Assembly (NCBI RefSeq): GCF_016595795.1
Contig: NZ_JAENHN010000066.1
Location: 214,279 to 278,278 of the forward strand
Length of the DNA stretch: 64,000 nucleotides
DNA from: Clostridium yunnanense
GTDB taxonomy: Bacteria > Bacillota > Clostridia > Clostridiales > Clostridiaceae
Direction of reading: 5' to 3'
In this document: in pieces, positions 8,796 to 16,842 of the stretch
How positions within the stretch are numbered: the stretch's first letter is position 1
Layout of the letters: every line of letters begins with the position of its first letter
The notes under the pieces: generated by a model
Told to the model about the DNA's origin: nothing
Database searches by the model: none
The model's input: only the letters and a program-made list of their open reading frames with translations
Position numbers and translations under genes: made by a program

Positions 8796-9569
8796 ATGAT
8801 AATCAATAAAGTAGAAATATGCGGAGTCAATACCTCTAAACTTCCTGTTTTGAGGGAAAAAGAAATGAAGTCATTACTTCTTCAAATGAAGGATGGCAAA
8901 CAGGGAGCTAGAGAGATATTTATTAATGGAAATTTAAGATTAGTATTAAGTGTTATTCAAAGATTTAATAATAGAGGCGAGAATGTAGATGATCTATTTC
9001 AAGTAGGTTGTATAGGTTTAATGAAGGCTATAGATAACTTTGATTTATCTCAAAATGTTAAATTTTCTACTTATGCAGTGCCGATGATAATAGGAGAAAT
9101 AAGACGTTATCTAAGAGATAACAATGCTATAAGAGTAAGCAGATCATTAAGAGATATTGCATATAGAGCTTTGCTTGTTCGAGATAAATTAGTAAATGAT
9201 AATAATAAAGAGCCTACTATTTCACAAATAGCTAAAGAATTAAAAATACCTAGAGAAGAAGTTGTATTTGCATTAGATGCAATACAAGATCCGGTATCGT
9301 TATTTGAACCTATCTATCATGATGGGGGAGATGCAATCTATGTAATGGATCAAATATCAGATAGCAAAAATCAAGACGATAATTGGCTCGAAAACATTTC
9401 TATAAAAGAAGCTATGAAAAAATTGAATGATAGAGAAAAACTTATACTTACTCTTAGATTCTTTAATGGAAGAACCCAGATGGAGGTAGCTGACGAAATT
9501 GGTATATCACAAGCTCAGGTATCAAGGCTGGAAAAGACTGCATTAAAGCATATGAGAAAGTATGTTTAG
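8796..9569 (+). CDS. sigG: forespore sporulation sigma factor SigG
   Basis: A 257-residue sigma-B/F/G family protein for late forespore transcription. The N-terminus KVEICGVNTSKLPVL is characteristic of SigG. Region 2 contains GNLRLVLSVIQRF and VDDLFQVGCIGLMKAIDNFD. Region 3 contains RVSRSLRDIAYRAL. The region 4 helix-turn-helix near 224-250 reads EIGISQAQVSRLEKTALKHM. It has its own SigF-type promoter 174 bases after sigE and a terminator immediately after, so it is a separate unit from spoIIGA-sigE. Confidence 0.96.
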   Translation: MIINKVEICGVNTSKLPVLREKEMKSLLLQMKDGKQGAREIFINGNLRLVLSVIQRFNNRGENVDDLFQVGCIGLMKAIDNFDLSQNVKFSTYAVPMIIGEIRRYLRDNNAIRVSRSLRDIAYRALLVRDKLVNDNNKEPTISQIAKELKIPREEVVFALDAIQDPVSLFEPIYHDGGDAIYVMDQISDSKNQDDNWLENISIKEAMKKLNDREKLILTLRFFNGRTQMEVADEIGISQAQVSRLEKTALKHMRKYV

Positions 9570-9592
9570 AGCTCATTTGAGCTCTATTTTTT
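9568..9592 (+). terminator. sigG terminator
   Basis: Perfect stem AGAGCTCA / TGAGCTCT with a 2-base loop, then six T. It overlaps the sigG stop codon. Dispersed repeat copy A begins in its T-tract. Confidence 0.88.
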
Positions 9593-9681
9593 ACTGTAAA
9601 GGAAAGTAAGAAAGTTCTGAGTTAGCTAAACCTATAAATTTCAATGGTTATAGAAGTTTTTTATGATTATACAGTAAAAAA
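9587..9681. repeat. dispersed terminator-linked repeat, copy A (95 bp)
   Basis: The ends TTTTTTACTGTA (9587-9598) and TACAGTAAAAAA (9670-9681) are perfect 12-bp inverted repeats. The interior shares 'tttcaatggttatagaag'-type sequence with the copies at 14305, 21376, 25462 and 39157. No coding capacity. It starts inside the sigG terminator's T-tract. Confidence 0.7.
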
Positions 9682-9798
9682 GTAAAACTTATATAGATTT
9701 TAGGAAAATGTGATTTTGATATTTAATTATTTTTAGGAGAAGGATGATATCATTTTATACAAATTTCTATCATATATTTTTATATGGAGGGATGTTAG

Positions 9799-10059
9799 AT
9801 GGAATTGAATATGCATTCATTAAATAATCTAAGAGTCATGGAGGTAGTTGATATAAATCTAGGAGCAAAACTTGGTTATATTAGAGATTTAAAGATTGAT
9901 TGTGATGAAAGTAAAATAGTAGCTATATTGATACCTGTCCAGAAAAGTAACTGGTTTGGAAAAATGGACATGCTTGAAATACCTTGGGAAGATGTGGTCA
10001 AAATTGGTGTAGATGTTATATTGGTTAATAGTAAGGAAAAAACTGTATCAGATATGTAG
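9799..10059 (+). CDS. YlmC/YmxH-family PRC-barrel protein
   Basis: An 86-residue small protein with a single PRC-barrel-like beta fold: a hydrophobic strand GAKLGYIRDLKID, then a second repeat-like part ending in the typical EIPWEDVVKIGVDVILV. This is the YlmC/YmxH sporulation-associated family, commonly next to sigG in clostridia and Bacillus; the molecular role is unknown. ATG start with TGGAGGGATG upstream. It lies between sigG and nrdR as a probable single gene. Confidence 0.82.
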   Translation: MELNMHSLNNLRVMEVVDINLGAKLGYIRDLKIDCDESKIVAILIPVQKSNWFGKMDMLEIPWEDVVKIGVDVILVNSKEKTVSDM

Positions 10060-10202
10060 CAAAAATAGTAATAAGTGTGTATAATAAATATATTATAGAT
10101 AATCACTTATATGCTAATGAAGGAATTTAAAGTTAGTGTTAGGTTAGCTTATTCAATAAAATCAAGTCAAGGAAGTTGCATTAATGAAAGGGCGTGAATA
10201 GC

Positions 10203-10676
10203 TTGAGATGTCCATACTGCTCATACGAAGAAAGTAAGGTTGTTGATTCCAGATCAACTGAGGATTATACAGCCATAAGACGAAGAAGAGAGTGCTTAAA
10301 ATGTGGTAAGAGATATACTACTTATGAGAAGGTTGAAGACATACCAACTTTGGTTATAAAGAAAGATTCTACTAGAGAGAATTTTAATAAAGAAAAATTA
10401 ATCAATGGATTAATAAAAGCATGTCAAAAGAGGCCGGTATCTAGAAGGCAAATAGAGGATATTGCTGATGACATTGAAAAGACAATAAGTAATAAGATGC
10501 TTACAGAGGTTAGCACTGATTACATAGGCGAGATGGTAATGGATAGATTAAAAAATATTGATGAAGTTTCTTACGTAAGATTTGCATCAGTGTATAGGCA
10601 ATTTAAAGACATAAATACTTTTATGGAAGAAATAAAAAATTTGATGGGATTATCAGAAGAACTACATAAAAAGTAG
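10203..10676 (+). CDS. nrdR: ribonucleotide reductase regulator NrdR
   Basis: A 157-residue zinc- and nucleotide-binding repressor of ribonucleotide reductase genes. The N-terminal zinc ribbon has CPYC and CLKCGKRY (Cys 3, 6, 31, 34). An ATP-cone domain covers about 45-135. I choose the TTG at 10203, which gives the universal NrdR start MRCPYC and has AAAGGGCGTGA at proper spacing. A GTG three codons earlier would sit on the ribosome site. A terminator overlaps the 3' end. Confidence 0.94.
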   Translation: MRCPYCSYEESKVVDSRSTEDYTAIRRRRECLKCGKRYTTYEKVEDIPTLVIKKDSTRENFNKEKLINGLIKACQKRPVSRRQIEDIADDIEKTISNKMLTEVSTDYIGEMVMDRLKNIDEVSYVRFASVYRQFKDINTFMEEIKNLMGLSEELHKK

Positions 10677-10688
10677 TTCTTTTATTTT
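10657..10688 (+). terminator. nrdR terminator overlapping the stop codon
   Basis: GAACTAC / GTAGTTC stem; the left arm is inside the coding sequence and the stop codon lies in the right arm; a T-rich tract follows. Confidence 0.75.
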
Positions 10689-10709
10689 AAGGTACATTAA
10701 AGCAATATA

Positions 10710-10909
10710 TTGAAATCAAATGGTTATTCATCCGATGCTTTAATGAGCTTACGCAAAGAATTAATATGATTTTTTCATATTCCATGGCTAAAACTGTAAA
10801 CTCACTACGTTCGAACAGTACAGTTTATTAACGCCATTACATATAAAAAAATCATTTAATTCTAATAGCTCGCTCATAGAGCATCTACTGCATAACCATT
10901 TGATTTCAA
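10710..10909. repeat. 200-bp fold-back element with 18-bp inverted ends
   Basis: TTGAAATCAAATGGTTAT at 10710-10727 returns inverted at 10892-10909 without mismatch. Pairing continues imperfectly through the whole element: AGAATTAA against its inverse, and AAACTGTA / TACAGTTT near the centre. The whole unit can therefore form one long hairpin. There are no open frames of note. Reduced relatives lie at 43011-43063 and 50796-50854. It fits a MITE-like or structured-RNA repeat; I see no transposase in the window. Confidence 0.75.
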
Positions 10910-10971
10910 AAATAATCTTAAATATGATATTACTTTAACATAGAAAATTGCCTAGGAAATAAGATTACTTG

Positions 10972-11008
10972 TTAAATCTTAGTTAAAGTTAGTTAAAATA
11001 ACTTTGCT
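10972..11008 (+). promoter_or_regulatory. PhoP-like box array before pgeF-phoP-phoR
   Basis: TTAAAT, TTAAAG, TTAAAA and TTTGCT begin at 10972, 10983, 10993 and 11003, a period of 10-11 bases. This resembles the Bacillus PhoP direct repeats (TT(A/T/C)ACA spaced by 4-6). A possible -10 GATAAT is at 11028-11033. It suggests autoregulation of the phoPR operon; the repeats are more degenerate than at pstS. Confidence 0.5.
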
Positions 11009-11101
11009 TTTATTTGATTTATGTAATGATAATGTTAAAATTATAAGTGTAAAGAGTTAAAAAGTTTATTAATTTACCTAAAATGTAAAGGAAGTTAATT
11101 T

Positions 11102-11827
11102 ATGAAAGAGAAAGTGTTAAATGATTTTCAGATTTTAACCTATGAAGATTCGCTAGTTGAATTGGGGGTAACAACTGCTTTTAATAATGCAAATTTTAAG
11201 TTTGATACTGAAGAAGGAAAAAATAATTTAACAAAACTTAAAAATGCTTTGGAAGTTAAAAAAATTTGTTATTTAAAGCAAATCCACAGTGATAAAATCA
11301 TTATAGTGAATGATGATGAAATTTTAAATGATCAAGTTGAAGGGGATTCACTTATTACATCTAGTGTAAATACTATTATTGGTATATTTACAGCAGATTG
11401 TGTTCCAGTTTTAATATGGGACAGTAATAAAAAAGTAATTGCAGCAGTTCACAGTGGGTGGAAGGGTACTTTTGATAGTATTGTAAAAAAGACAATAGAA
11501 GTTATGATTAAAGATTTTAATTGTGAAAGCAGTTCTATTAAGATTTTTATAGGTCCGCATATAAGGCAGTGCTGTTATGAAGTAAGTGAAGAACTTATAG
11601 ATAAGTTTAAGAAAAACTATTTATATGAAGAGGAAGATATTAATAATGGACGATTTTTAAGTCTTGAAAAATGTATTGAGGTACAGCTAAAGTATTTAGG
11701 TATAAATAAAGATAATATAATAAAGAGCACTTCTTGTACCTTATGTGAAAAAAATACAAAACTACATTCTTACAGAAAAGATGGGGAGCATTCAGGAAGA
11801 ATGTTTACCTACATCTATTTTAAATAA
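11102..11827 (+). CDS. pgeF: peptidoglycan editing factor PgeF (YfiH/YlmD family)
   Basis: A 241-residue protein of the PgeF/laccase-domain (DUF152) family. In Escherichia coli this family hydrolyses mis-incorporated L-Ser cell-wall precursors, and other members act on purine nucleosides. The zinc triad is visible: His62 (KQIHSD), Cys100 (FTADCVPV) and His117 (AAVHSGWKG). Length is normal. It is 12 bases upstream of the response regulator and shares its putative Pho promoter, so it is the first gene of a pgeF-phoP-phoR operon. The stated activity is family knowledge, not readable for this member. Confidence 0.9.
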   Translation: MKEKVLNDFQILTYEDSLVELGVTTAFNNANFKFDTEEGKNNLTKLKNALEVKKICYLKQIHSDKIIIVNDDEILNDQVEGDSLITSSVNTIIGIFTADCVPVLIWDSNKKVIAAVHSGWKGTFDSIVKKTIEVMIKDFNCESSSIKIFIGPHIRQCCYEVSEELIDKFKKNYLYEEEDINNGRFLSLEKCIEVQLKYLGINKDNIIKSTSCTLCEKNTKLHSYRKDGEHSGRMFTYIYFK

Positions 11828-11839
11828 CGGAGGAACATT

Positions 11840-12538
11840 ATGGCTGATGAAAAAATTCTTATAGTAGATGATGAAGAACATATAGTTGAACTTATGAAAT
11901 TTAATTTAGAAAATGCAGGATTCAAAATAATAACAGCTTACAATGGAATTGATGCTATAAAGCTTACTAAATCGGAGCATCCTCGTTTAGTGTTGTTAGA
12001 TCTTATGTTGCCAGGATTAGATGGATTTGATGTTTGCAAGGAAATAAGAAAGGATTCTATGACTGCTAATATCCCGATTATCATGACTACAGCAAAAGGT
12101 GAAGAACTTGATAAGATATTGGGGCTTGAGTTAGGAGCAGATGATTATATAACAAAGCCTTTCTCCATAAGAGAACTTGTGGCGAGAGTAAAGGCTGTAC
12201 TTAGAAGAACTGTAAGTACTCCATCCTTTGAAAAGTCATTAAATATTGGGAATCTTACAATTGATTTCTTAAAACATGATGTACTTAGGAATGGTGAAAA
12301 AGTAGAGCTAACATTAAAGGAATTTGAACTTTTAGAAACCTTGGTTCAAAATAGAGGTAAGGTTTTAACTAGAGATATGCTTTTAGACAAGATTTGGGGT
12401 TATGAGTATATTGGAGAAACAAGGACTGTAGATGTTCATATAAGACATTTAAGAAAAAAAATTGAGGATGATGATAAAAATCCTAGATTTATAGAAACAA
12501 TAAGAGGAATTGGATATAGATTTTCAAGCGGAGAATAG
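11840..12538 (+). CDS. phoP: phosphate response regulator PhoP (OmpR/PhoB type)
   Basis: A 232-residue two-component response regulator. The receiver domain (about 1-120) has the acidic pocket D10-D11-E12, phosphoacceptor Asp54 (LLDLMLPG) and Lys106 (ITKPFS). A winged-helix DNA-binding domain covers about 132-230 with the typical LTLKEFELLETLVQNRG and RTVDVHIRHLRKKIE. The kinase gene starts 3 bases after the stop. The neighbouring pst-phoU operon and PhoP-like box arrays support phosphate control; the name is by context, since PhoP/PhoB/WalR proteins are alike in sequence. Confidence 0.88.
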   Translation: MADEKILIVDDEEHIVELMKFNLENAGFKIITAYNGIDAIKLTKSEHPRLVLLDLMLPGLDGFDVCKEIRKDSMTANIPIIMTTAKGEELDKILGLELGADDYITKPFSIRELVARVKAVLRRTVSTPSFEKSLNIGNLTIDFLKHDVLRNGEKVELTLKEFELLETLVQNRGKVLTRDMLLDKIWGYEYIGETRTVDVHIRHLRKKIEDDDKNPRFIETIRGIGYRFSSGE

Positions 12539-12541
12539 TTT

Positions 12542-14245
12542 ATGAAGAAAAAAATAATGTTTTCGGTAATCATTACAATAATATTTTCATTAGTTGTAGT
12601 AACATCTTCTTTTATAGCAATATCTAATTATCAGTATTTAGAGAATTCTAAGGCAAATTTAAAGCATTATAATGATTTGCTTTCAACTTTAATACTTGCA
12701 AATGACCCTGATAAGATAGCTAAACTAAATCAAGTGAAAGCGCTTGACAGGGAAATAAGATTTACGTATATAAGCAAGTCAGGAATTGTAGAATTTGATA
12801 CAGATAAGCGTCTTGAAGATCTTGATAACCATATTACAAGGGTGGAGATAGCGCAGGCTATAAAAAGTGGTGAAGGATCAAGTGTAAGATTTAGTAAAAG
12901 CTTAAATAAAAATCTAGTTTACTATGCAACTAAGCTCCAAGACGGTAGTATTGTGAGAACTTCAATACCGCTAGATAACGTAAAAATATTTCAAGACACT
13001 AACATAAAATACTATCTAATAACTTTGGTTTTCGTATTAGTTTTATCAGTAGTTCTTTCTCTAAAGCTAACTAGATTTATAGTTGATCCTGTAAAAGAAT
13101 TAGAGATTATTACGGCAAGAATAGCAAGAGGAGAATTAGATGGTAGAGTTAGGGTGAGCTCTGTTGATGAACTTGGAAGTCTAGGAATGACTTTTAACGA
13201 AATGGCAGATAAGCTTGAAGTTACTATGGATGAATTAATTGATAAACAAAATAGACTTGAAGCCATATTAAAAAGTATGGATAGTGGGGTTATTGCAGTT
13301 GATAGAAGTCATAAGGTAATAATGATTAACCCGTATGCTGAAAAAATATTCGGAATAGACAAAGATATAATCGGAGAAACTCTTATGGATCATATAAGAG
13401 ATTTTGAATTAGATAATGTTTTTGAGACGTCTAATGCATATAAAGAGATAAAGATAATCTGGCCACAAGAAAGAGAATTAAGAGTAAGAACTGCAGAGAT
13501 AATTAATGATGGAGAACACATAGGTACTGTAGCAGTTGTTCAGGATATAACTGATATAAAGAAACTTGAAAATATGAGGTCGCAATTTGTTGCTAATGTG
13601 TCTCATGAACTTAAAACTCCCCTAACATCTATAAAAGGGTTCGCTGAAACTTTAAAATATGTAGATGATGAAGAAAATAGGCAAAAGTTTTTAAACATTA
13701 TAAATGAAGAAGCAGAAAGATTGACAAGACTTATAAATGACATATTATCCTTATCTAATATAGAACAAAATATAGAATGTACAAGAATAAACTTTAGTGG
13801 AGATAGAATAATAGAAGATGTCTATACCTTAATGAAAATCGAAGCTGAAAAGAAGAATATAAAGCTGTCTGCAGATCTAAAAAATACACTTTCATTAGTA
13901 GGGGATCCAGATAAGTTTAAACAGATGATGATAAACCTTATTGATAATGCAGTGAAGTATTCAGAAGAAGGGGATTCGGTTTTAATAACTTCAAGCAATA
14001 AAAAAGGTATTATAACTTATACTGTAGAAGACACTGGAATTGGTATACCTAAGAAGGATGTAGCAAGAGTATTTGAAAGATTCTATAGAGTTGATAAAGC
14101 TAGGTCCAGGGCTAAAGGTGGAACGGGCTTAGGACTTGCTATCGTCAAGCATATAGTTAAGACCTTCAATGGAAATATCGATGTTGAGAGCCAACTTGGG
14201 GTAGGTACTAAATTCATCATAAAGATAAAGGGTGCAAAAGAATAA
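12542..14245 (+). CDS. phoR: phosphate sensor histidine kinase PhoR
   Basis: A 567-residue membrane histidine kinase. TM1 at about 5-27, an extracytoplasmic sensor part (about 28-157), TM2 158-177, HAMP about 178-230, PAS about 240-335, a dimerisation domain with His355 (NVSHELKTPL), then an ATPase domain with N-box NLIDNAVKYS, G1 DTGIGIP, F-box ERFYR and G2 GGTGLGLAIV. This is the complete PhoR/ResE layout. It is translationally close to phoP and followed by a terminator. The signal is inferred to be phosphate limitation from the adjacent pst-phoU genes. Confidence 0.88.
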   Translation: MKKKIMFSVIITIIFSLVVVTSSFIAISNYQYLENSKANLKHYNDLLSTLILANDPDKIAKLNQVKALDREIRFTYISKSGIVEFDTDKRLEDLDNHITRVEIAQAIKSGEGSSVRFSKSLNKNLVYYATKLQDGSIVRTSIPLDNVKIFQDTNIKYYLITLVFVLVLSVVLSLKLTRFIVDPVKELEIITARIARGELDGRVRVSSVDELGSLGMTFNEMADKLEVTMDELIDKQNRLEAILKSMDSGVIAVDRSHKVIMINPYAEKIFGIDKDIIGETLMDHIRDFELDNVFETSNAYKEIKIIWPQERELRVRTAEIINDGEHIGTVAVVQDITDIKKLENMRSQFVANVSHELKTPLTSIKGFAETLKYVDDEENRQKFLNIINEEAERLTRLINDILSLSNIEQNIECTRINFSGDRIIEDVYTLMKIEAEKKNIKLSADLKNTLSLVGDPDKFKQMMINLIDNAVKYSEEGDSVLITSSNKKGIITYTVEDTGIGIPKKDVARVFERFYRVDKARSRAKGGTGLGLAIVKHIVKTFNGNIDVESQLGVGTKFIIKIKGAKE

Positions 14246-14248
14246 CGC

Positions 14249-14311
14249 AAAAAAAGATAAAGGTTAAAGGATTTTGAGATAATCATAATTCTTTAGCCTT
14301 TATCTTTTTTT
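14249..14311 (+). terminator. phoR terminator
   Basis: Long stem AAAAAAGATAAAGG..TAAAG / CTTTA..CCTTTATCTTTTTT around an AT-rich loop, ending in seven T. The A-run on the left could also let it act on the opposite strand. Confidence 0.85.
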
Positions 14312-14385
14312 ACTGTATAGGAAAACGTAAAATTTTTGCTTTAATTAAGCTAAATATTTCAATGGTTATAGGAAACTCTTATTTT
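14305..14385. repeat. dispersed terminator-linked repeat, copy B (right end lost)
   Basis: It starts TTTTTTTACTGTA in the phoR terminator T-tract and continues with the family interior ('atttcaatggttatagga'). The right inverted end is missing, so this copy is degenerate. Confidence 0.6.
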
Positions 14386-14444
14386 AACAATTCATTTAAA
14401 TAGATTTAATAATGTATTAATAAAACCTAGGAATTTACCTATAG

Positions 14445-14507
14445 TTAACAGTGCTTCACGCAGGCTTAATATTGGTTAATCTTAGCTTAATAGTTTTTAT
14501 GTAAAAT
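14445..14507 (+). promoter_or_regulatory. PhoP-like five-box array and promoter of the chemoreceptor gene
   Basis: TTAACA, TTCACG, TTAATA, TTAATC and TTAATA start at 14445, 14455, 14466, 14476 and 14487: steps of 10, 11, 10 and 11 bases. Ten bases after the last box is TAAAAT (14502-14507) as a -10. The same geometry is seen at pstS. It implies PhoP-activated expression of the downstream chemoreceptor. Confidence 0.6.
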
Positions 14508-14511
14508 ATAC

Positions 14512-14608
14512 ATAGACATACTACTTCATATTGAAATTTTTTTAAATAATGCTTAGAGGTTCTTCAAAAGCATTGTTTTAAGTTTAATGACTGAAGTAGT
14601 ATGTCTAT
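14512..14608 (+). repeat. 97-base stem-loop in the chemoreceptor leader
   Basis: ATAGACATACTACTTCA (14512-14528) and its exact inverse (14592-14608) form 17-bp arms. A second inner stem AATGCTT / AAGCATT is at 14548-14574. The left arm begins at about the predicted transcript start, so the mRNA would carry a 5' hairpin. The right part resembles sequence at 21195-21255, so it may also be a dispersed element. Confidence 0.6.
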
Positions 14609-14681
14609 ACATTAGAAACGAAATTTTCAACAATAAGAGAAAATAGCGCATTGTAAAAATGCCTGAGGGGGAGTTATTTGT

Positions 14682-16682
14682 ATGAAAAAAAGGAAGATAT
14701 CAATAAAAATTGTAACAATAATTAGTCTTTTCCTTATAGTGTTCACGGTCATTACAAATTATTCTATTTATGCTGTAGCAAATAATAAGATAATGAACTC
14801 AAATTATAACAATATGAAGATTATCACCAGTGAAATAGGAAATAGTTTTAAGTCCTCCATAGCATATCAAATAGAAAATTTGAAAAGTATAGGTAAGGAG
14901 AATGTTTTAACAGAATACTACGGAAGTAATCTAAGCGAAGAAAAACAAATGAACTTAAATGAGAGATTAAAGAAGGTTTCTACAAGCTATGATGAAGCGA
15001 TTTTTGTAACTGATAAAAAAGGTGTAATTAAAGCTAGTTCAAATGACCAATATATGAGTTTAGATATTTCATCAAAAGAATGCTTTAAAGCTACACAGGC
15101 GGGAAAAGAAGCAATTGGATCTGTGGAAAGTTCAATTATAACTGGAAAGTTTATAGTATACTTCATAGTTCCAGTAGAAGATCAATATGGAACCATAGTT
15201 GGGGCGGTAGGAAAAGTTCTTGATAGCAGTTATTTCTCTGAAAGATTTAATTCTTTTAAATTTCTTAATACAGGATTTGTCTTTATGGTAGATAGTTCTA
15301 ATAAAATTGTATATCACCCAGATATGCACAAGATTAATAAACCTATATCTATAAAAGAGATTGCAAGCCTAATTAAAAATCCAAAGTATTTGACTAAAGA
15401 TAATAGCAATATAGAATTATATGAAGATAGTGGAAAGTCAATGGTGGCTGAAACTCTTACAATACCTGAGCTGAAGATGATGGTTGTACTTGCTGCAAAT
15501 AAAGCAGAGATTCTTGAGGCTTCTACATACATAGGAAAAGTTTTGATAATGCTTGGAATTATTGAGCAAATAATCTTAATTCCATTAATAATTATTATGA
15601 TAAATTCGGTACTCAAACCTCTTAAAAATCTGACTAATAGTACAAGGAAAATATCTGAAGGTGATCTTACTGTTTTAAGTAGTGTTAATAGTAAAGATGA
15701 ATTGGGAGATTTATCAAACAACTTTGACCAGATGATCGGAAACATAAGGGTTCTAATAAATGAGATAAAAGGTTCAGCAAATGATTTGCTTAATATAAAT
15801 GAGTGTTTTTCAGCAGTTCAAGAAGATAATCATGAAGGTATGACCTTTATAAAGGCGTCATCTAAAGTTATGGTTGATGAAACTAGAAATATAGATGATG
15901 CGATAAAATGGTGTATCGAAGGTTTTGAAAGATATGAAGAAAAGCTAAACGAAATTAATATGAAATCAGAAAAAATGTACAAGCATGCAAGTTCTATTAG
16001 AACAGTGAACAGTGAAGGAATGAATTCTATATATGAACTAAGAGATATAGGTAATAATGCAGGTATTAACTTTAGTGCTATAAATCAAAGTATAAAAAAA
16101 CTCATAACAAATTTGGATAGTATAAATGCAATAGCTCAAGGTGTAACTAATATATCAACTCAGACAAATATATTATCACTTAATGCTTCAATAGAGGCTG
16201 CAAGAGCAGGTGAGTTTGGGAAGAGTTTTTCTGTTGTAGCAGAAGAAATAGGAAAGCTCTCAAAGTCTATTGAAAGAGAGATGAAATCAATTAATAGTTT
16301 AATCAAAGTAATAAATAGCAACATAAGCGAGACGTCAGAAAGTATGGATGAGCTTAATAGCTTCTTTAATATGCAGGTAGATGTATTAAATATAAGTGTA
16401 GATAAATTTAATACAATTATAAAGAGCACAGACAAGATTATTGGATATATACAGGATGTCAGTACAAATATAACTGGAATTAATAATGATAAGAATGAAA
16501 TGAATAAAAGATTATCAGATGTTAACACTACATTTGAGGAATTTAACAAAAGTATTGAAGAAATTTCAGCTTCTGTTAATAAGCAATGGGAAGATTCAGC
16601 AATGCTGGATGAGGTTAAATACTCTATGAATCAGACGGTTTCTAAGCTTCAGAGCTCCATATCAAGCTTTAAAGTTGATTAA
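14682..16682 (+). CDS. methyl-accepting chemotaxis-type receptor, probably Pho-regulated
   Basis: A 666-residue membrane receptor. TM1 about 8-30; a large extracytoplasmic dCache-like sensor (about 31-283, with [13 protein letters not shown] and the membrane-distal [20 protein letters not shown]); TM2 about 286-312; HAMP about 313-365; then a cytoplasmic helical hairpin. The tip motif [19 protein letters not shown] (about 493-511) matches the CheA/CheW-binding tip with several substitutions. There is no CheR-docking pentapeptide at the C-terminus. ATG start with GAGGGGGAG upstream. It sits between phoR and pstS behind PhoP-like boxes, so it may direct movement or another response during phosphate starvation; the ligand is unknown. 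Confidence 0.85.
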   Translation: MKKRKISIKIVTIISLFLIVFTVITNYSIYAVANNKIMNSNYNNMKIITSEIGNSFKSSIAYQIENLKSIGKENVLTEYYGSNLSEEKQMNLNERLKKVSTSYDEAIFVTDKKGVIKASSNDQYMSLDISSKECFKATQAGKEAIGSVESSIITGKFIVYFIVPVEDQYGTIVGAVGKVLDSSYFSERFNSFKFLNTGFVFMVDSSNKIVYHPDMHKINKPISIKEIASLIKNPKYLTKDNSNIELYEDSGKSMVAETLTIPELKMMVVLAANKAEILEASTYIGKVLIMLGIIEQIILIPLIIIMINSVLKPLKNLTNSTRKISEGDLTVLSSVNSKDELGDLSNNFDQMIGNIRVLINEIKGSANDLLNINECFSAVQEDNHEGMTFIKASSKVMVDETRNIDDAIKWCIEGFERYEEKLNEINMKSEKMYKHASSIRTVNSEGMNSIYELRDIGNNAGINFSAINQSIKKLITNLDSINAIAQGVTNISTQTNILSLNASIEAARAGEFGKSFSVVAEEIGKLSKSIEREMKSINSLIKVINSNISETSESMDELNSFFNMQVDVLNISVDKFNTIIKSTDKIIGYIQDVSTNITGINNDKNEMNKRLSDVNTTFEEFNKSIEEISASVNKQWEDSAMLDEVKYSMNQTVSKLQSSISSFKVD

Positions 16683-16741
16683 TTTAAGTTCATAAAATAT
16701 ATACACTTTGTTAAATAAAATTTACATGGTTGTAAGATTAC

Positions 16742-16784
16742 TTAACAAACAGCTAATACTCACTTAACTTAAGGATAATATAAT
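16742..16784 (+). promoter_or_regulatory. PhoP-box promoter of pstS
   Basis: TTAACA, CTAATA and TTAACT start at 16742, 16753 and 16764, exactly 11 bases apart. TATAAT at 16779-16784 begins 10 bases after the last box, and no good -35 is present. This is the standard arrangement of a PhoP-activated promoter in Bacillus. Confidence 0.75.
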
Positions 16785-16842
16785 TTATTATGTAAGGTAG
16801 ATAAATAATAAATTAGTAAATAAAATTTGGAGGTTATCAAAT

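Larger units (their letters stand above)
10677..11101. other. intergenic region nrdR-pgeF
   Basis: This 425-base gap holds the end of the nrdR terminator, the fold-back element (10710-10909), a PhoP-like box array (10972-11008) and a presumed promoter. No gene is seen. Confidence 0.7.
14246..14681. other. intergenic region phoR-chemoreceptor
   Basis: This 436-base gap contains the phoR terminator, repeat copy B, a five-box PhoP-like array with a -10, and a 97-base stem-loop. No gene is seen. Confidence 0.7.

Noticed and set aside
10194..10202. GTG start of nrdR three codons upstream
   Set aside because: It would overlap its own Shine-Dalgarno; NrdR proteins begin MRCPYC as given by TTG 10203.
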